From NCBI RefSeq assembly GCF_003259315.1, contig NZ_QLLT01000023.1:46745-110744 (forward strand): DNA of 64,000 nucleotides, written 5' to 3'. Made by a program: the position numbers and the translations under genes. Every line of letters begins with the position of its first letter. The stretch's first letter is position 1. Under the pieces are notes generated by a model. It worked only from the letters and a program-made list of their open reading frames with translations. It did no database searches and was not told the origin of the DNA. Shown one piece after another: positions 49,816 to 58,593 of this stretch. The DNA comes from Kitasatospora sp. SolWspMP-SS2h (GTDB lineage: Bacteria > Actinomycetota > Actinomycetes > Streptomycetales > Streptomycetaceae).

Positions 49816-51471
49816 GTGTCCAGGTCACTCCTCGGGAAGACCGCCCGCCGCCGCCCACCCGCACTGCTCGCCACCGCCGCGCTGCTCGCCGCCCTCGGCC
49901 TCGGCGCCGGGCTCGGCACCGCCGACGCCAGTGCCGCGTCCGGGAACCCGGGCAAGCCCGCCGCGATCGTCGCGCTCGGCGACAGCGCGATCTCCGGCGA
50001 AGGCGCCGGCACCGACACCGGCGACGACTACGTCCCCGGCACCGACACCCCCACCAACTACTGCCACCGCTCCACCAGGTCCGAGATATTCGTGACCCAG
50101 CTGCCCGGCGTCACCCCGGTCGACCTGGCCTGCTCCGGCGCGCAGACCGGCGACCTGGTCAGCGACCCCGAGCTGGCGAAGATCACCGGCCCCGGCAGCG
50201 GCGACTTCGGCGAACCCAAGCAGGACGTCCAACTCGCCGCCACCGCACGCCAGTACGACGTCAAGCTGGTGGTCGTCACGATCGGCGCGAACGACGACTT
50301 CGAGTTCGCGAACATCATGATGGACTGCCTCGCCCAGTACTTCCCGATCCCGCAGTCCCAGGGCTGCCGGGACACCATCGGCAGCGCCGAGATCACCCGC
50401 CGCGCCGCCGGCGTCAAGCCCAAGGTGACCGCCGCGCTCACCAGCGTCCGCGACGCGATGCGGGCGGCCGGCTACGCGGACGACTCCTACCAGCTGGTCT
50501 ACCAGTCGTACTTCAACCCGATCACCCCCGACATCCGGCGCAACGACTACGCCGGCAAGGTCGCCGACGGCTGCCCGGCCTTCCCCGAGGACCTCGCCTG
50601 GGGCCACAACTGGGTGGTGCCCACCCTCAGCGACGCCCTGCGCGAAGCCGCCGCCGGCGTCCCCGGCGTGCGCTACCTCGACCAGCGCCGGGTCGCCTTC
50701 GGCCACGAGGTCTGCGCCGAGTGGACCAGCTCGCCGTACGAGTACACCAACGGCGACGTGATCGACCTGTCCGAGAAGACCCGCAACGGCTGCGACAGCC
50801 CGATCTCCATCCCCGGCCTGTGCATGAACAACGTCCGCCAGTCGTACCACCTGCGGGTCGCCGGGTACGCCGCCGAGGCCGCCTGCCTGCGGCAGTTCTA
50901 CCAGCAGGCCGCGCTCGGCCAGGCGTTCTGCTCGCTCAACCAGCAGAACACCACCTCGATCACCCCGCTCACGCCCGGCAAGCCGTTCCCCGACACCCCC
51001 GAGGACGGCGCCTGGTACCAGCTCACCAACCAGTCCGACGGCCGGGCGCTCGACCTGTCCGGCGGCGGCAGCTACGGCGACTCCACCAACGGCCGCACCG
51101 CCCTCACCTATCCGGCCACCGGCGGGCTCAACCAGTCCTTCGTGTTCGAGGCCAAGGCCGGCGGCTCCTACGAACTCGACTTCAGCGGCAACCGCGACAT
51201 GTGCCTCGACGTGGCCGGCGCCTCCACCGCACCCGGCGCCAAGATCGAGCAGTGGCGCTGCAACGGCGGCGGCAACCAGCACTGGCTGCTCCAGCCCGTC
51301 GGCGACGGCAGCTACAAGCTCGCCGACTCCCAGGACCCGACCAAGCTCGCCACCGCCACCACCCAGACCGACGCCCAGGGCAACCACCTGGTCCAGCTCG
51401 CCGCCGACAACGGCTCCGCCGCCCAGCACTGGCAGCTCACCAAGCTCGGCATCGTCTACCTGCACGGCTGA
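49816..51471 (+). CDS. Secreted SGNH/GDSL hydrolase with C-terminal ricin-type lectin domain
   Basis: The 551-residue protein has a signal peptide (basic start, LLATAALLAALGLGAGLG, cut near ASAA). An SGNH esterase/lipase domain follows, with IVALGDSAISGEGAG (catalytic Ser), VVVTIGANDD (block III) and a late His in QSYHLRVAGYAAEA. Several Cys probably form disulfides. From about residue 395 a ricin B-type lectin domain follows (WYQLTNQSDGRALDLSGG, MCLDVAGASTAPGAKIEQW, QHWLLQPVGDGSYKL), likely binding polysaccharide. AAGGAGT precedes the GTG. Confidence 0.88.
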   Translation: MSRSLLGKTARRRPPALLATAALLAALGLGAGLGTADASAASGNPGKPAAIVALGDSAISGEGAGTDTGDDYVPGTDTPTNYCHRSTRSEIFVTQLPGVTPVDLACSGAQTGDLVSDPELAKITGPGSGDFGEPKQDVQLAATARQYDVKLVVVTIGANDDFEFANIMMDCLAQYFPIPQSQGCRDTIGSAEITRRAAGVKPKVTAALTSVRDAMRAAGYADDSYQLVYQSYFNPITPDIRRNDYAGKVADGCPAFPEDLAWGHNWVVPTLSDALREAAAGVPGVRYLDQRRVAFGHEVCAEWTSSPYEYTNGDVIDLSEKTRNGCDSPISIPGLCMNNVRQSYHLRVAGYAAEAACLRQFYQQAALGQAFCSLNQQNTTSITPLTPGKPFPDTPEDGAWYQLTNQSDGRALDLSGGGSYGDSTNGRTALTYPATGGLNQSFVFEAKAGGSYELDFSGNRDMCLDVAGASTAPGAKIEQWRCNGGGNQHWLLQPVGDGSYKLADSQDPTKLATATTQTDAQGNHLVQLAADNGSAAQHWQLTKLGIVYLHG

Positions 51472-51490
51472 CGGTCCCGCAGCGGGCCCC

Positions 51491-52069
51491 TCAGGACATC
51501 CCCAGCCGGACGGCCGTACCCGGAGCCACCGGGTACGGCCGCTCCGGCGGCAGCAGCCCCGCGTCCCGCGTCGCGTGCAACTCCCGGACCAGCGGCGTCA
51601 GGTCCTCGATCCGCACCAGCCACTCCCCGACGTACCGCCGCACCAGCTCCCCGCCCAGCCCGAGCTGGAGCGAGCGGTGGTCCAGCGGCCGTAGGCGCAG
51701 GTCCCGCTCCGGGTCCCACTGCGCCCGGGCCGCGCCGCGCCGCAGCTCCCGCTGCCACTGCGCCTTCGAGGCGTGCACCCCGCGCCGGTACGAGCTCAGC
51801 ACCGCCGCCGCCAGCGCGGCGTCGAACCCCTCCCGGCGGATCACCACCCCCAGCACCCGCTCCTGGCCCCCGGCGCGAGCCCAGTCGCTGCGGTGCAGCA
51901 GCCAGCGGAACGACGGCTTCACCCACGTCATCCGCCCGGTCTCGAACGCCGCCGGGAACCGCCCCGCCGCGGCGGCGGGCTCCGCGATCTCCGGCCGGAA
52001 CGCCTGGTAGACCGTCACCGTCTCCTCGTCGTAGCGGGCCCTGACCTGCCTCTTCGGTGTCTCCTCCAT
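51491..52069 (-). CDS. DUF4291 protein
   Basis: The 192-residue soluble protein fits DUF4291: VRARYDEETVTVYQAFRPEIA, RMTWVKPSFRWLLHRSDWA, GQERVLGVVIRREGFDAAL, VRRYVGEWLVRIEDLTPLV. The function is unknown, though the conserved Arg/Trp/Lys residues suggest an enzyme. It converges on the hydrolase gene and is divergent from the kinase gene. Confidence 0.85.
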   Translation of the reverse strand: MEETPKRQVRARYDEETVTVYQAFRPEIAEPAAAAGRFPAAFETGRMTWVKPSFRWLLHRSDWARAGGQERVLGVVIRREGFDAALAAAVLSSYRRGVHASKAQWQRELRRGAARAQWDPERDLRLRPLDHRSLQLGLGGELVRRYVGEWLVRIEDLTPLVRELHATRDAGLLPPERPYPVAPGTAVRLGMS

Positions 52070-52179
52070 CCCTTCATCCTGGCTGCCGGGTCAACCGGAT
52101 TGCCCGCCCCCGGGGGCCGGGAACGCGGCCGGGCCGCGGGTGGGAGCATGTGAGCCGTCGATCTGCCTGGAGGTGCGCG

Positions 52180-53208
52180 GTGGCCGGTGCGCGGCTGGTG
52201 TTGGGGTTGGACGTCGGGGGCACCAGTACCCGGGTGCTGGTCGCCGACCTGGACGGGCGGGTGCTGGGGGCCGCCCGCGGGGCCGGGGGGAACCCGGTCG
52301 CGCACGGTGCGGAGGCCGCGGCGAAGGAGATCGGGGACACCGTGCGGGCCGCGCTGGCCGGGCTGGACCCGGCGCGGGTGGCGGCCGGGGTGCTGGGGCT
52401 GGCGGGCGGGCTGGTGGCGCGGCCCGCGTTCGGCGGGCTGTGGGACGCGCTCGGGCTGGGCGCGCACCCCGTGCTGGTCAGCGACGTCCTGCTGGCGCAC
52501 GCCGCGGGCACCTCCGCGCCGGACGGCCACGTGGTGCTCAGCGGGACGGGCGGGATGGCCGCCGAGGTCCGCGGCCACGAGCTGACCCGCACCGCGGACG
52601 GGCACGGCTGGCTGCTGGGCGACCGGGGCTCGGGCGTCTGGCTCGGCCGCGAGGCCGTCTCCGCCACCCTGACCGCCCTCGACCGGGACGAGCCGCTCAC
52701 CGGCCTGGCCGCGGCGGTCGCCGGGGAGCTGACCGGCCCGGACGGCCTGGACGGCCCGGACGGCCCGGACGGCCCGGACCGCTCGGACCGCTCGGACCGC
52801 GCGGAAGGCCGGGACGGCTCGGGCCCGGGCGACGACCTCCGTTCGGCGCTGATCACCGCCGTCCACGGGCAGGCCCCGACCCGGCTGGCCCGGCTCGCCC
52901 CCGTCGTCCTGGAGCGGGCCGGGGCGGGCGACCCGACGGCCCTCGCCCTGGTCGCCCGGGCCGCCGACCACCTGCTCGACACCCTCGGACTGCTCCGCGC
53001 CCCCGGTTGCGCCCTCCCGATCGTGCTGGCCGGCGGACTGCTCAGCACCCCGACCCCGCTGGCCGCCCGGCTCCGCCCGCTGCTCGCCGCCCGCTGGCCG
53101 GACGTCCCGCTCCGCCCCGCCGGGAACGGCGCGGGCGCGGCGGCCTGGCTGGCGGCGCGGTCACTGGGCCGCGGCACCGAGGAGTTGCACCGCGCGCTGA
53201 CGGCCTGA
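52180..53208 (+). CDS. BadF/BadG or N-acetylglucosamine kinase-family ATPase
   Basis: The ASKHA-fold kinase (342 residues) has phosphate-1 LGLDVGGTSTRVLVADLDG, phosphate-2 VVLSGTGGMAAEV, a GDRGSGVWLGREAV segment and adenosine motif IVLAGGLLSTPTPL. It probably phosphorylates an amino sugar such as N-acetylglucosamine. A Gly-Pro-Asp repeat (DGPDGPDGPDRSDRSD) is inserted in the middle, encoded by 9-bp tandem repeats near 52740-52800. The GTG follows GGAGGTG. Confidence 0.85.
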   Translation: MAGARLVLGLDVGGTSTRVLVADLDGRVLGAARGAGGNPVAHGAEAAAKEIGDTVRAALAGLDPARVAAGVLGLAGGLVARPAFGGLWDALGLGAHPVLVSDVLLAHAAGTSAPDGHVVLSGTGGMAAEVRGHELTRTADGHGWLLGDRGSGVWLGREAVSATLTALDRDEPLTGLAAAVAGELTGPDGLDGPDGPDGPDRSDRSDRAEGRDGSGPGDDLRSALITAVHGQAPTRLARLAPVVLERAGAGDPTALALVARAADHLLDTLGLLRAPGCALPIVLAGGLLSTPTPLAARLRPLLAARWPDVPLRPAGNGAGAAAWLAARSLGRGTEELHRALTA

Positions 53209-53261
53209 CGCCCCGTCCACCGGGTGCACCGGGCCTGCGGGGCTCGCCGGGCTCGCCGGGT

Positions 53262-53756
53262 TCACTGGCAGGTCATCGCCCAGGGCGCGATCTTGCCGGG
53301 CGGCGCCGGGCGCGGCGTGCCGTCGGCGGTGCCCCCGGCCGGGCGGGAGGCCGCGCCCGGGAGGGCGATCTCGGCCCAGACCCACTTGCCGCCGCGCTTG
53401 CGCACCACCCCGTGCGCGAGGGCGAGTTCGGCGATCAGCAGCAGGCCGCGGCCGGACTCCGCGTCGTCGGCGGGGCGGCCGGCGGCGGGGCCGGGGAGGG
53501 CGGGGGAGGAGTCGTAGACCTCGATGACGGCGCGGTGGTGCAGCGGGTCGGCGTGCACGCCGACGGTGACGGCGGGGCCGGTGGCGTGGCGGACGGCGTT
53601 GCCGAGGAGTTCGGAGGTGACGAGGTCGAGGGTGAGGCGGGTGTCCTCGTCGAGCGGGGTGTTCCAGGTGGTGAGGAGGTCGCGGACCCGGCGGCGTCCG
53701 GCGGCGACGGTGGCGGGCTCGCGGGGCAGTGAGAACCATCGACGGTGGACGGACAT
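53262..53756 (-). CDS. Anti-sigma regulatory ATPase (RsbW/SpoIIAB-like)
   Basis: The 164-residue protein has one HATPase_c domain: the N-box LVTSELLGNAVRHA, then VIEVYDSS and SGRGLLLIAELALAHGV. Such single-domain ATPases are abundant in streptomycetes and act as anti-sigma kinases or signalling partners. No cognate sigma or anti-anti-sigma gene is adjacent. It is divergent from the GntR gene; the shared gap carries the GntR operator sites. GAGGAG precedes the ATG. Confidence 0.85.
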   Translation of the reverse strand: MSVHRRWFSLPREPATVAAGRRRVRDLLTTWNTPLDEDTRLTLDLVTSELLGNAVRHATGPAVTVGVHADPLHHRAVIEVYDSSPALPGPAAGRPADDAESGRGLLLIAELALAHGVVRKRGGKWVWAEIALPGAASRPAGGTADGTPRPAPPGKIAPWAMTCQ

Positions 53757-53830
53757 GGCGGGCTCCTCACGCGGTTTCGCCCGATGGGCGGAGACTCGGC
53801 AGCCGATATGAGGGTATGTCAGATCCCAGC

Positions 53831-53904
53831 ATCTCTAGACAAGCTGAAATCTCTAGAGATGTCAATGCGTCAGGGACCCGGCCCTGCGTAGGATGTCTAG
53901 AGAG
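53831..53904. promoter_or_regulatory. Three TCTAGA-centred operator sites between divergent genes
   Basis: Sites at 53831-53841 (ATCTCTAGACA), 53849-53860 (perfect palindrome ATCTCTAGAGAT) and 53893-53904 (ATGTCTAGAGAG) share the core TCTAGA, with centres 18 and 44 bp apart. The third overlaps a TAGGAT -10-like hexamer (53889-53894) of the GntR gene. This pattern fits autoregulation by the GntR protein. Confidence 0.75.
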
Positions 53905-53923
53905 GGGAAGGAAGTCCGCCGCC

Positions 53924-54682
53924 ATGAACAGTCACCCGCGCGTCACGCAGCCCAAGTACCAGCGGATCGCCGAGGACCTCAAGCGCGAGATCGACACCGG
54001 CCGCTACCGCCCCGGCGACCGGCTCCCCGGCGAGAACGACCTGATGGCGACGTACGGCGTGGCCAGGATGACGGCCCGTCAGGCGCTCGGGGTGCTCCAG
54101 GGCGAGGGGATAGCGGAGGCCCGCCGCGGCGTCGGCGTCTTCGTCCGGGAGTTCCGGCCGATAAGGCGGCGCGGCATCCAGCGGCTGTCCGGCCGCACCT
54201 GGGGCGGCGGCGCCTCGGTCTGGTCGGCGGACATAGCGGCCCGCGAACTGACGGTGGACCAGCTGAGCGTCGCCGAGCGGGAGGCGCCCGAGCAGATCGC
54301 CGCCGTGCTCGGCCTCAAGGGCGGCGAACCGGCCTGCGTGCGCAGCCGCCGCTTCGTCCTGGACGGCAAGCCGGTGCTGGTCTCCGACTCCTACCTCCCC
54401 GCCGCCCTGGTCGCCGGCACCCGGATCGCCGACCCGGACACCGGCCCCGGCGGCACCTACGCCCGGCTCGCCGAACTCGGCCACAAGCCGGTGCACTTCC
54501 AGGAGCAGATCCGCTCCCGGATGCCCTCCGGCGACGAGGCCGAACGCCTGGCCCTGGCCCCCGGCACCCCCGTCTTCCTGGTGCGCCGGATCGCCTTCGC
54601 CGAGGACGGCCAGGCGGTGGAGGTCAACGAGATGGTGCTCGACTCGGCCTCCTACATCCTGGAGTACGACTTCGACGCCTGA
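53924..54682 (+). CDS. GntR-family regulator with UTRA (HutC-type) effector domain
   Basis: The 252-residue protein has an N-terminal winged helix (YQRIAEDLKREIDTGRYRPGDRLPGENDLMATYGVARMTARQALGVLQGEGIAEARRGVGVFV). A UTRA ligand domain follows (CVRSRRFVLDGKPVLVSDSYLPAALVAGT, GTPVFLVRRIAFAEDGQAVEVNEMV, YILEYDFDA). The ATG chosen begins MNSHPRVTQPKYQ; longer starts are open but run through the operator sites. It probably represses itself, and perhaps the divergent ATPase gene, until a small molecule binds. Confidence 0.88.
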   Translation: MNSHPRVTQPKYQRIAEDLKREIDTGRYRPGDRLPGENDLMATYGVARMTARQALGVLQGEGIAEARRGVGVFVREFRPIRRRGIQRLSGRTWGGGASVWSADIAARELTVDQLSVAEREAPEQIAAVLGLKGGEPACVRSRRFVLDGKPVLVSDSYLPAALVAGTRIADPDTGPGGTYARLAELGHKPVHFQEQIRSRMPSGDEAERLALAPGTPVFLVRRIAFAEDGQAVEVNEMVLDSASYILEYDFDA

Positions 54683-54700
54683 CCGGCCCGTCCGCCGCCG

Positions 54701-54739
54701 GTGGAAAACCCGAACAGTTGTCCACAGGTCTGTGGAAAA
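54701..54739. promoter_or_regulatory. Cluster of DnaA-box-like sequences
   Basis: TTGTCCACA at 54718-54726 is the streptomycete DnaA-box consensus as I know it. TGTGGAAAA at 54731-54739 is its inverted relative (TTTTCCACA), and GTGGAAAAC at 54701-54709 is a weaker copy. All lie 18-57 bp after the GntR stop. They could titrate DnaA or link nearby transcription to it; a weak terminator (TCCACA-GGTC-TGTGGA) is the alternative. The rest of the gap up to 54943 shows nothing I can name. Confidence 0.55.
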
Positions 54740-54943
54740 CCGCCGCGCCCGTCCACCGTTCCGGTGCGGCGCCCGGCAGCACCGGTCGAACGGGGGCGGC
54801 CCGGCGGTGTGCGGTGCCGGGGAGGCCCGACTGCGGCTGACCGCAACGGAGTTCACCGCCCCGGAGCGCCCGGCCCGGCGGTCCGGACCCGCCGCGTCAT
54901 CGGGACGGTGCGCGGCGTCGGCCGCCGGCCGGTGCCCCGAGGG

Positions 54944-55540
54944 TCAGGGCCAGACCAGGCAGTAGAGCTGGTGGCCGGCCTCGTGCAGGCGGCTGGCGAA
55001 GTCCTGCCACTCGTGCAGCATCTGGTAGATGACGAAGGCGTCCCGCGGACCGCGGCGGTCGGGGACGGTGGACCAGATGAAGGCGGCGGCGCCGAGCTCG
55101 GTCTCGTCGGCCTTGCGGAGCGGTTCCACGACGGTGTGCGGGAGTTGGACCACCGCGTAGTCGGGGTGCAGGACGACGAGTTCGAGCGGGGGGACGTGGT
55201 GCAGCGGGACGCCCTGGATGCCGGTGAGGACCATCGCGCTCATGGTCTCGGGCTTGATCTTGGTGGAGAGGTGGCCGTTGACGGAGCCGCTGGTCTCCAT
55301 CAGGTCGCCGAGCCGGCCGAGGGCGCCGAGCTCTCCGGCGTCGAGCCCGAGGCCGCCGGGGCCGAGGGCGGTGGGAACCCTGGCGGCGGTCGCCCGGTCC
55401 GGAGCGCCGAAGTACTTGTAGGTGACCCCCACTCTGCCCTCGCCCCTCCTTCCCCTGCCGGTACCCGTACCCCCGCCGGCCTCGCCGGGCCTGCGGCCGT
55501 GGCCCGCGCCCTCGTCGAAACCGTCCTGCCTCTCGGACAC
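54944..55540 (-). CDS. Conserved streptomycete protein, unknown function
   Basis: The 198-residue soluble protein has a Gly/Arg-rich N-terminus of about 40 residues, then a conserved core: VTYKYFGAPDRATAARVPTAL, METSGSVNGHLSTKIKPETMSAMVLTG, IWSTVPDRRGPRDAFVIYQMLHEWQDFASRL and HQLYCLVWP. No known motif is seen. It lies just upstream of, and divergent from, hemL, as I recall in other streptomycetes. The GTG start has GAGGAT upstream. Confidence 0.72.
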   Translation of the reverse strand: MSERQDGFDEGAGHGRRPGEAGGGTGTGRGRRGEGRVGVTYKYFGAPDRATAARVPTALGPGGLGLDAGELGALGRLGDLMETSGSVNGHLSTKIKPETMSAMVLTGIQGVPLHHVPPLELVVLHPDYAVVQLPHTVVEPLRKADETELGAAAFIWSTVPDRRGPRDAFVIYQMLHEWQDFASRLHEAGHQLYCLVWP

Positions 55541-55798
55541 TGGACCATCCTCACCGGAACTCGCCGGAATCGACAGACCCCCGCACGCTCGGTGTCCCTC
55601 CGAACATGCCCCTTACCCGTCTGTTTGGCGTGCTACACGAGCGCGCGTCACTCGACCTTACCTTCGGCACAGCCGGTGAGGGGAGCAGCACACGGATCAT
55701 CGTTCCAGATGATCGGGCCCGACATGCAGAACGCCAGGACACGATTTGAGACCATGTGCGGGTAAGGGCGGTTCCCGGCCGCTCCCAGCACCCAACGG

Positions 55799-57139
55799 AT
55801 GAGCGAGCAGATGAGCTACCCGTACGAAGCCCCCCAGTCCCAGTCGCTGTTCGACCGCGCCCTGGCCGTCACCCCCGGCGGGGTCAACTCGCCGGTGCGG
55901 GCCTTCCGCGCGGTCGGCGGCACGCCCCGCTTCATGGTGTCCGGCACCGGCCCGTACCTGACCGACGCCGACGGCCGCGAGTACGTGGACCTGGTCTGCT
56001 CCTGGGGACCGATGCTGCTCGGCCACGCCCACCCGGCGGTGGTCGAGGCGGTCCAGCGGGCGGTGGCCCTCGGCACCTCGTTCGGGACGCCCGGGCAGGG
56101 CGAGGTGGAGCTGGCCGAGGAGATCGTCTCCCGGATCGCCCCGGTCGAGCAGGTCCGGCTGGTCTCCAGCGGCACCGAGGCGACCATGTCGGCGATCCGG
56201 CTGGCCCGCGGCTTCACCGGCCGCGCCAAGGTGGTCAAGTTCGCCGGCTGCTACCACGGCCACGTGGACGCCCTGCTGGCCGCGGCCGGCTCCGGCGTCG
56301 CCACCTTCGGCCTGCCCGACACCCCCGGCGTGACCGGCGCCCAGGCCGGCGACACCATCGTGCTGCCGTACAACGACCTGGACGCGGTGCGCGCCGCGTT
56401 CGCCGCCCACCCCGGCGAGATCGCCTGCGTGATCACCGAGGCCTCGCCCGGCAACATGGGCGTCGTCCCGCCGCTGCCCGGCTTCAACCACGGCCTGGCC
56501 GAGCTCTGCCGGGCCGACGGCGCGCTGTTCGTCTCCGACGAGGTGATGACCGGCTTCCGGGTCTCCAAGGCCGGCTGGTACGGGCTGGAGGCCGCCCGGG
56601 AGGGCTGGGCGCCGGACCTGCTGACCTTCGGCAAGGTGATGGGCGGCGGCTTCCCCGCCGCGGCCTTCGGCGGTCGCGCCGACGTGATGGCGCACCTCGC
56701 CCCGGCCGGCCCGGTCTACCAGGCGGGCACGCTCTCCGGGAACCCGGTCGCCACCGCCGCGGGCCTGACCCAGCTGCGGCACTGCACCGACGAGGTGTAC
56801 GCCAAGGTCGACGCGGTCGCCGCCGAGGTCTCCGGCCTGGTCGCCGCGGCGCTCGCCAAGGAGGGCGTGGCGCACCGGCTGCAGACCGCCGGCAACATGT
56901 TCTCGGTCTTCTTCACCGAGCAGCAGGTCACGAACTACGACGAGGCGCGCGCCCAGCAGGCGTTCCGCTTCAACCCGTTCTTCCACTCGATGCTGAGCCA
57001 GGGCGTCTACCTGCCGCCGTCGGCCTTCGAGTCCTGGTTCGTCTCGGCCGCGCACGACGAGCGCGCGGTCGAGCGGATCGCCGCCGCCCTGCCCGCGGCC
57101 GCCCGCGCCGCCGCCGAGGCCACCGAGGAGCCCAAGTGA
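55799..57139 (+). CDS. hemL: Glutamate-1-semialdehyde 2,1-aminomutase
   Basis: HemL converts glutamate-1-semialdehyde, the HemA product, to 5-aminolevulinate using PLP. The signatures are TPGGVNSPVRAF, SSGTEATMSAIRLAR, FAGCYHGHVD, FVSDEVMTGFR and the PLP-Lys in LLTFGKVMGGGFPAAAFGG. 446 residues from the first ATG; a second at 55811 (MSYPYEAP) is possible. The next gene overlaps its stop (GTGA), and the cytochrome c assembly genes follow. Confidence 0.96.
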   Translation: MSEQMSYPYEAPQSQSLFDRALAVTPGGVNSPVRAFRAVGGTPRFMVSGTGPYLTDADGREYVDLVCSWGPMLLGHAHPAVVEAVQRAVALGTSFGTPGQGEVELAEEIVSRIAPVEQVRLVSSGTEATMSAIRLARGFTGRAKVVKFAGCYHGHVDALLAAAGSGVATFGLPDTPGVTGAQAGDTIVLPYNDLDAVRAAFAAHPGEIACVITEASPGNMGVVPPLPGFNHGLAELCRADGALFVSDEVMTGFRVSKAGWYGLEAAREGWAPDLLTFGKVMGGGFPAAAFGGRADVMAHLAPAGPVYQAGTLSGNPVATAAGLTQLRHCTDEVYAKVDAVAAEVSGLVAAALAKEGVAHRLQTAGNMFSVFFTEQQVTNYDEARAQQAFRFNPFFHSMLSQGVYLPPSAFESWFVSAAHDERAVERIAAALPAAARAAAEATEEPK

Positions 57140-57822
57140 CTGACCAGAAGGACATCACCGTCGTCCACGTGATGCGGCACGGCGAGGTGCACAACCCGGA
57201 GGGCGTGCTCTACGGCCGCCTGCCCGACTACCACCTCTCCGACCTGGGCCGGGAGATGGCCGAGCGGGTCGCCGAGCACCTGAAGGACCGGGACGTCACA
57301 TACGTGGTGGCCTCGCCGCTGGAGCGGGCGCAGGAGACCGCCGAGCCGATCGCCAAGGCGCACGGCCTCCAGGTGGCGGCCGACCCGCGGCTGATCGAGG
57401 CGGAGAACGTCTTCGAGGGCAAGACCTTCGGCGTCGGCGACGGCTCGCTGCGCAACCCCGGGTACTGGAAGCACCTGACCAACCCGTTCCGGCCGTCCTG
57501 GGGCGAGCCGTACATCGACCAGGCGGTCCGGATGATGGGCGCCCTCGCGGCGGCCCGGGACGCCGCGCGCGGGCACGAGGCGGTGTGCGTCAGCCACCAG
57601 CTGCCGATCTGGATCCTGCGCTCGTTCGCGGAGCGCCGCCGGCTGTGGCACGACCCGCGCCGCCGGCAGTGCTCGCTGGCCTCGCTGACCAGCTTCACCT
57701 ACGAGGGCGACCGGATCGTCTCGATCGGCTACCGCGAGCCGGCCCGGGACCTGCTGCCGGCCCACCTGGTGGGCCGGGGCAAGAAGGGCGACAAGCCGGT
57801 CGGGAAGAGCTTCGGCGCGTAG
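57136..57822 (+). CDS. Histidine phosphatase (phosphoglycerate mutase-like)
   Basis: The 228-residue protein has the RHG phosphatase motif VVHVMRHGEVHNPEGVLYGR, the partner segment VVASPLERAQETAEPIA and the second His in VCVSHQLPIWIL. The substrate is unknown. Its GTG overlaps the hemL stop. The order hemL, histidine phosphatase, tlpA/resA, ccdA, resB, ccsB is common in actinobacteria, so it may serve haem or cytochrome c supply, but that is an inference from order only. Confidence 0.88.
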   Translation: MTDQKDITVVHVMRHGEVHNPEGVLYGRLPDYHLSDLGREMAERVAEHLKDRDVTYVVASPLERAQETAEPIAKAHGLQVAADPRLIEAENVFEGKTFGVGDGSLRNPGYWKHLTNPFRPSWGEPYIDQAVRMMGALAAARDAARGHEAVCVSHQLPIWILRSFAERRRLWHDPRRRQCSLASLTSFTYEGDRIVSIGYREPARDLLPAHLVGRGKKGDKPVGKSFGA

Positions 57823-57930
57823 CCCGCGCCGGCCTCGCACCCGTCCCGCGCCCGCCTCCCGCAGGTAAGCGGCGACGGTCGGCGATATGCCCGAATTAAG
57901 ACGATCATAAGCGGAGAATGCGCAGGTCAC

Positions 57931-57961
57931 GGGGGGTCCGGCCGACAAGGCCGGACCCCCC
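57931..57961 (+). terminator. Hairpin between histidine phosphatase and tlpA-like genes
   Basis: GGGGGGTCCGGCC and GGCCGGACCCCCC form a perfect 13-bp stem with a GACAA loop, followed by TAAAA. It probably ends the hemL transcript and separates it from the cytochrome c assembly genes. Confidence 0.85.
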
Positions 57962-57996
57962 TAAAACGGGCCGAAGAGCCATGCGAAACTTTTCAC

Positions 57997-58593
57997 ATGT
58001 CACGGACGTCCAGCCGCCGCCTCCGCCTCACCGCCGCCCTCGGCGCGGCCACCGCCCTGGCCCTCGCCGGGTGCTCCAGCTCCGGCAGCAGCAGCGGCGG
58101 CGGAGTCGGCTTCGTCACCGGCAAGGGCGGCATCGCCACCGCCACCCCCGCGAAGCGGGTCGCCGCGCCCGACGTCACCGGCACCCCGCTGGACGGCGGC
58201 GGCGCCCTCAAGCTCTCCGACTACCGCGGCAAGGTGGTCGTCCTCAACATCTGGGGCTCCTGGTGCAGCCCCTGCCGGGCCGAGGCCAAGGGCCTCCAGG
58301 AGACCAGCGAGAAGTACGGCGACCAGGTCCAGTTCCTCGGCATCAACACCCGGGACACCGACCCCGCCAACGCCGTCGCGTTCGAGAAGAACTTCGGGGT
58401 GACCTACCCGAGCATCTACGACCCGGACGGCGCCGAGATCCTCAAGTTCCCCAAGGGCAGCCTCAACCCGCAGTCCATCCCGACCACCATCGTGGTCGAC
58501 CGGGACGGGCGGCTGGCCGCCCGGGCGATGCGCGCGATGTCCGCCGAGGACCTGCAGAAGATGGTCGACCCGGTGCTGGCGGAGTCGAAGTGA
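57997..58593 (+). CDS. TlpA/ResA-like thiol-disulfide reductase lipoprotein
   Basis: The 198-residue lipoprotein has a signal with lipobox LALAGC and a thioredoxin fold with the active site WGSWCSPCRAEA (CSPC) and the cis-Pro region SIPTTIVVD. It is expected outside the membrane, reducing the CXXCH cysteines of apocytochrome c before haem attachment, fed with electrons by the CcdA protein encoded next. There is no clear ribosome-binding site. Its stop overlaps the ccdA start. Confidence 0.9.
   Translation: MSRTSSRRLRLTAALGAATALALAGCSSSGSSSGGGVGFVTGKGGIATATPAKRVAAPDVTGTPLDGGGALKLSDYRGKVVVLNIWGSWCSPCRAEAKGLQETSEKYGDQVQFLGINTRDTDPANAVAFEKNFGVTYPSIYDPDGAEILKFPKGSLNPQSIPTTIVVDRDGRLAARAMRAMSAEDLQKMVDPVLAESK

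Noticed and set aside
54718..54739. Replication origin
   Set aside because: Only three DnaA-like boxes are seen and neither dnaA nor dnaN is nearby; oriC of streptomycetes has many boxes between those genes.
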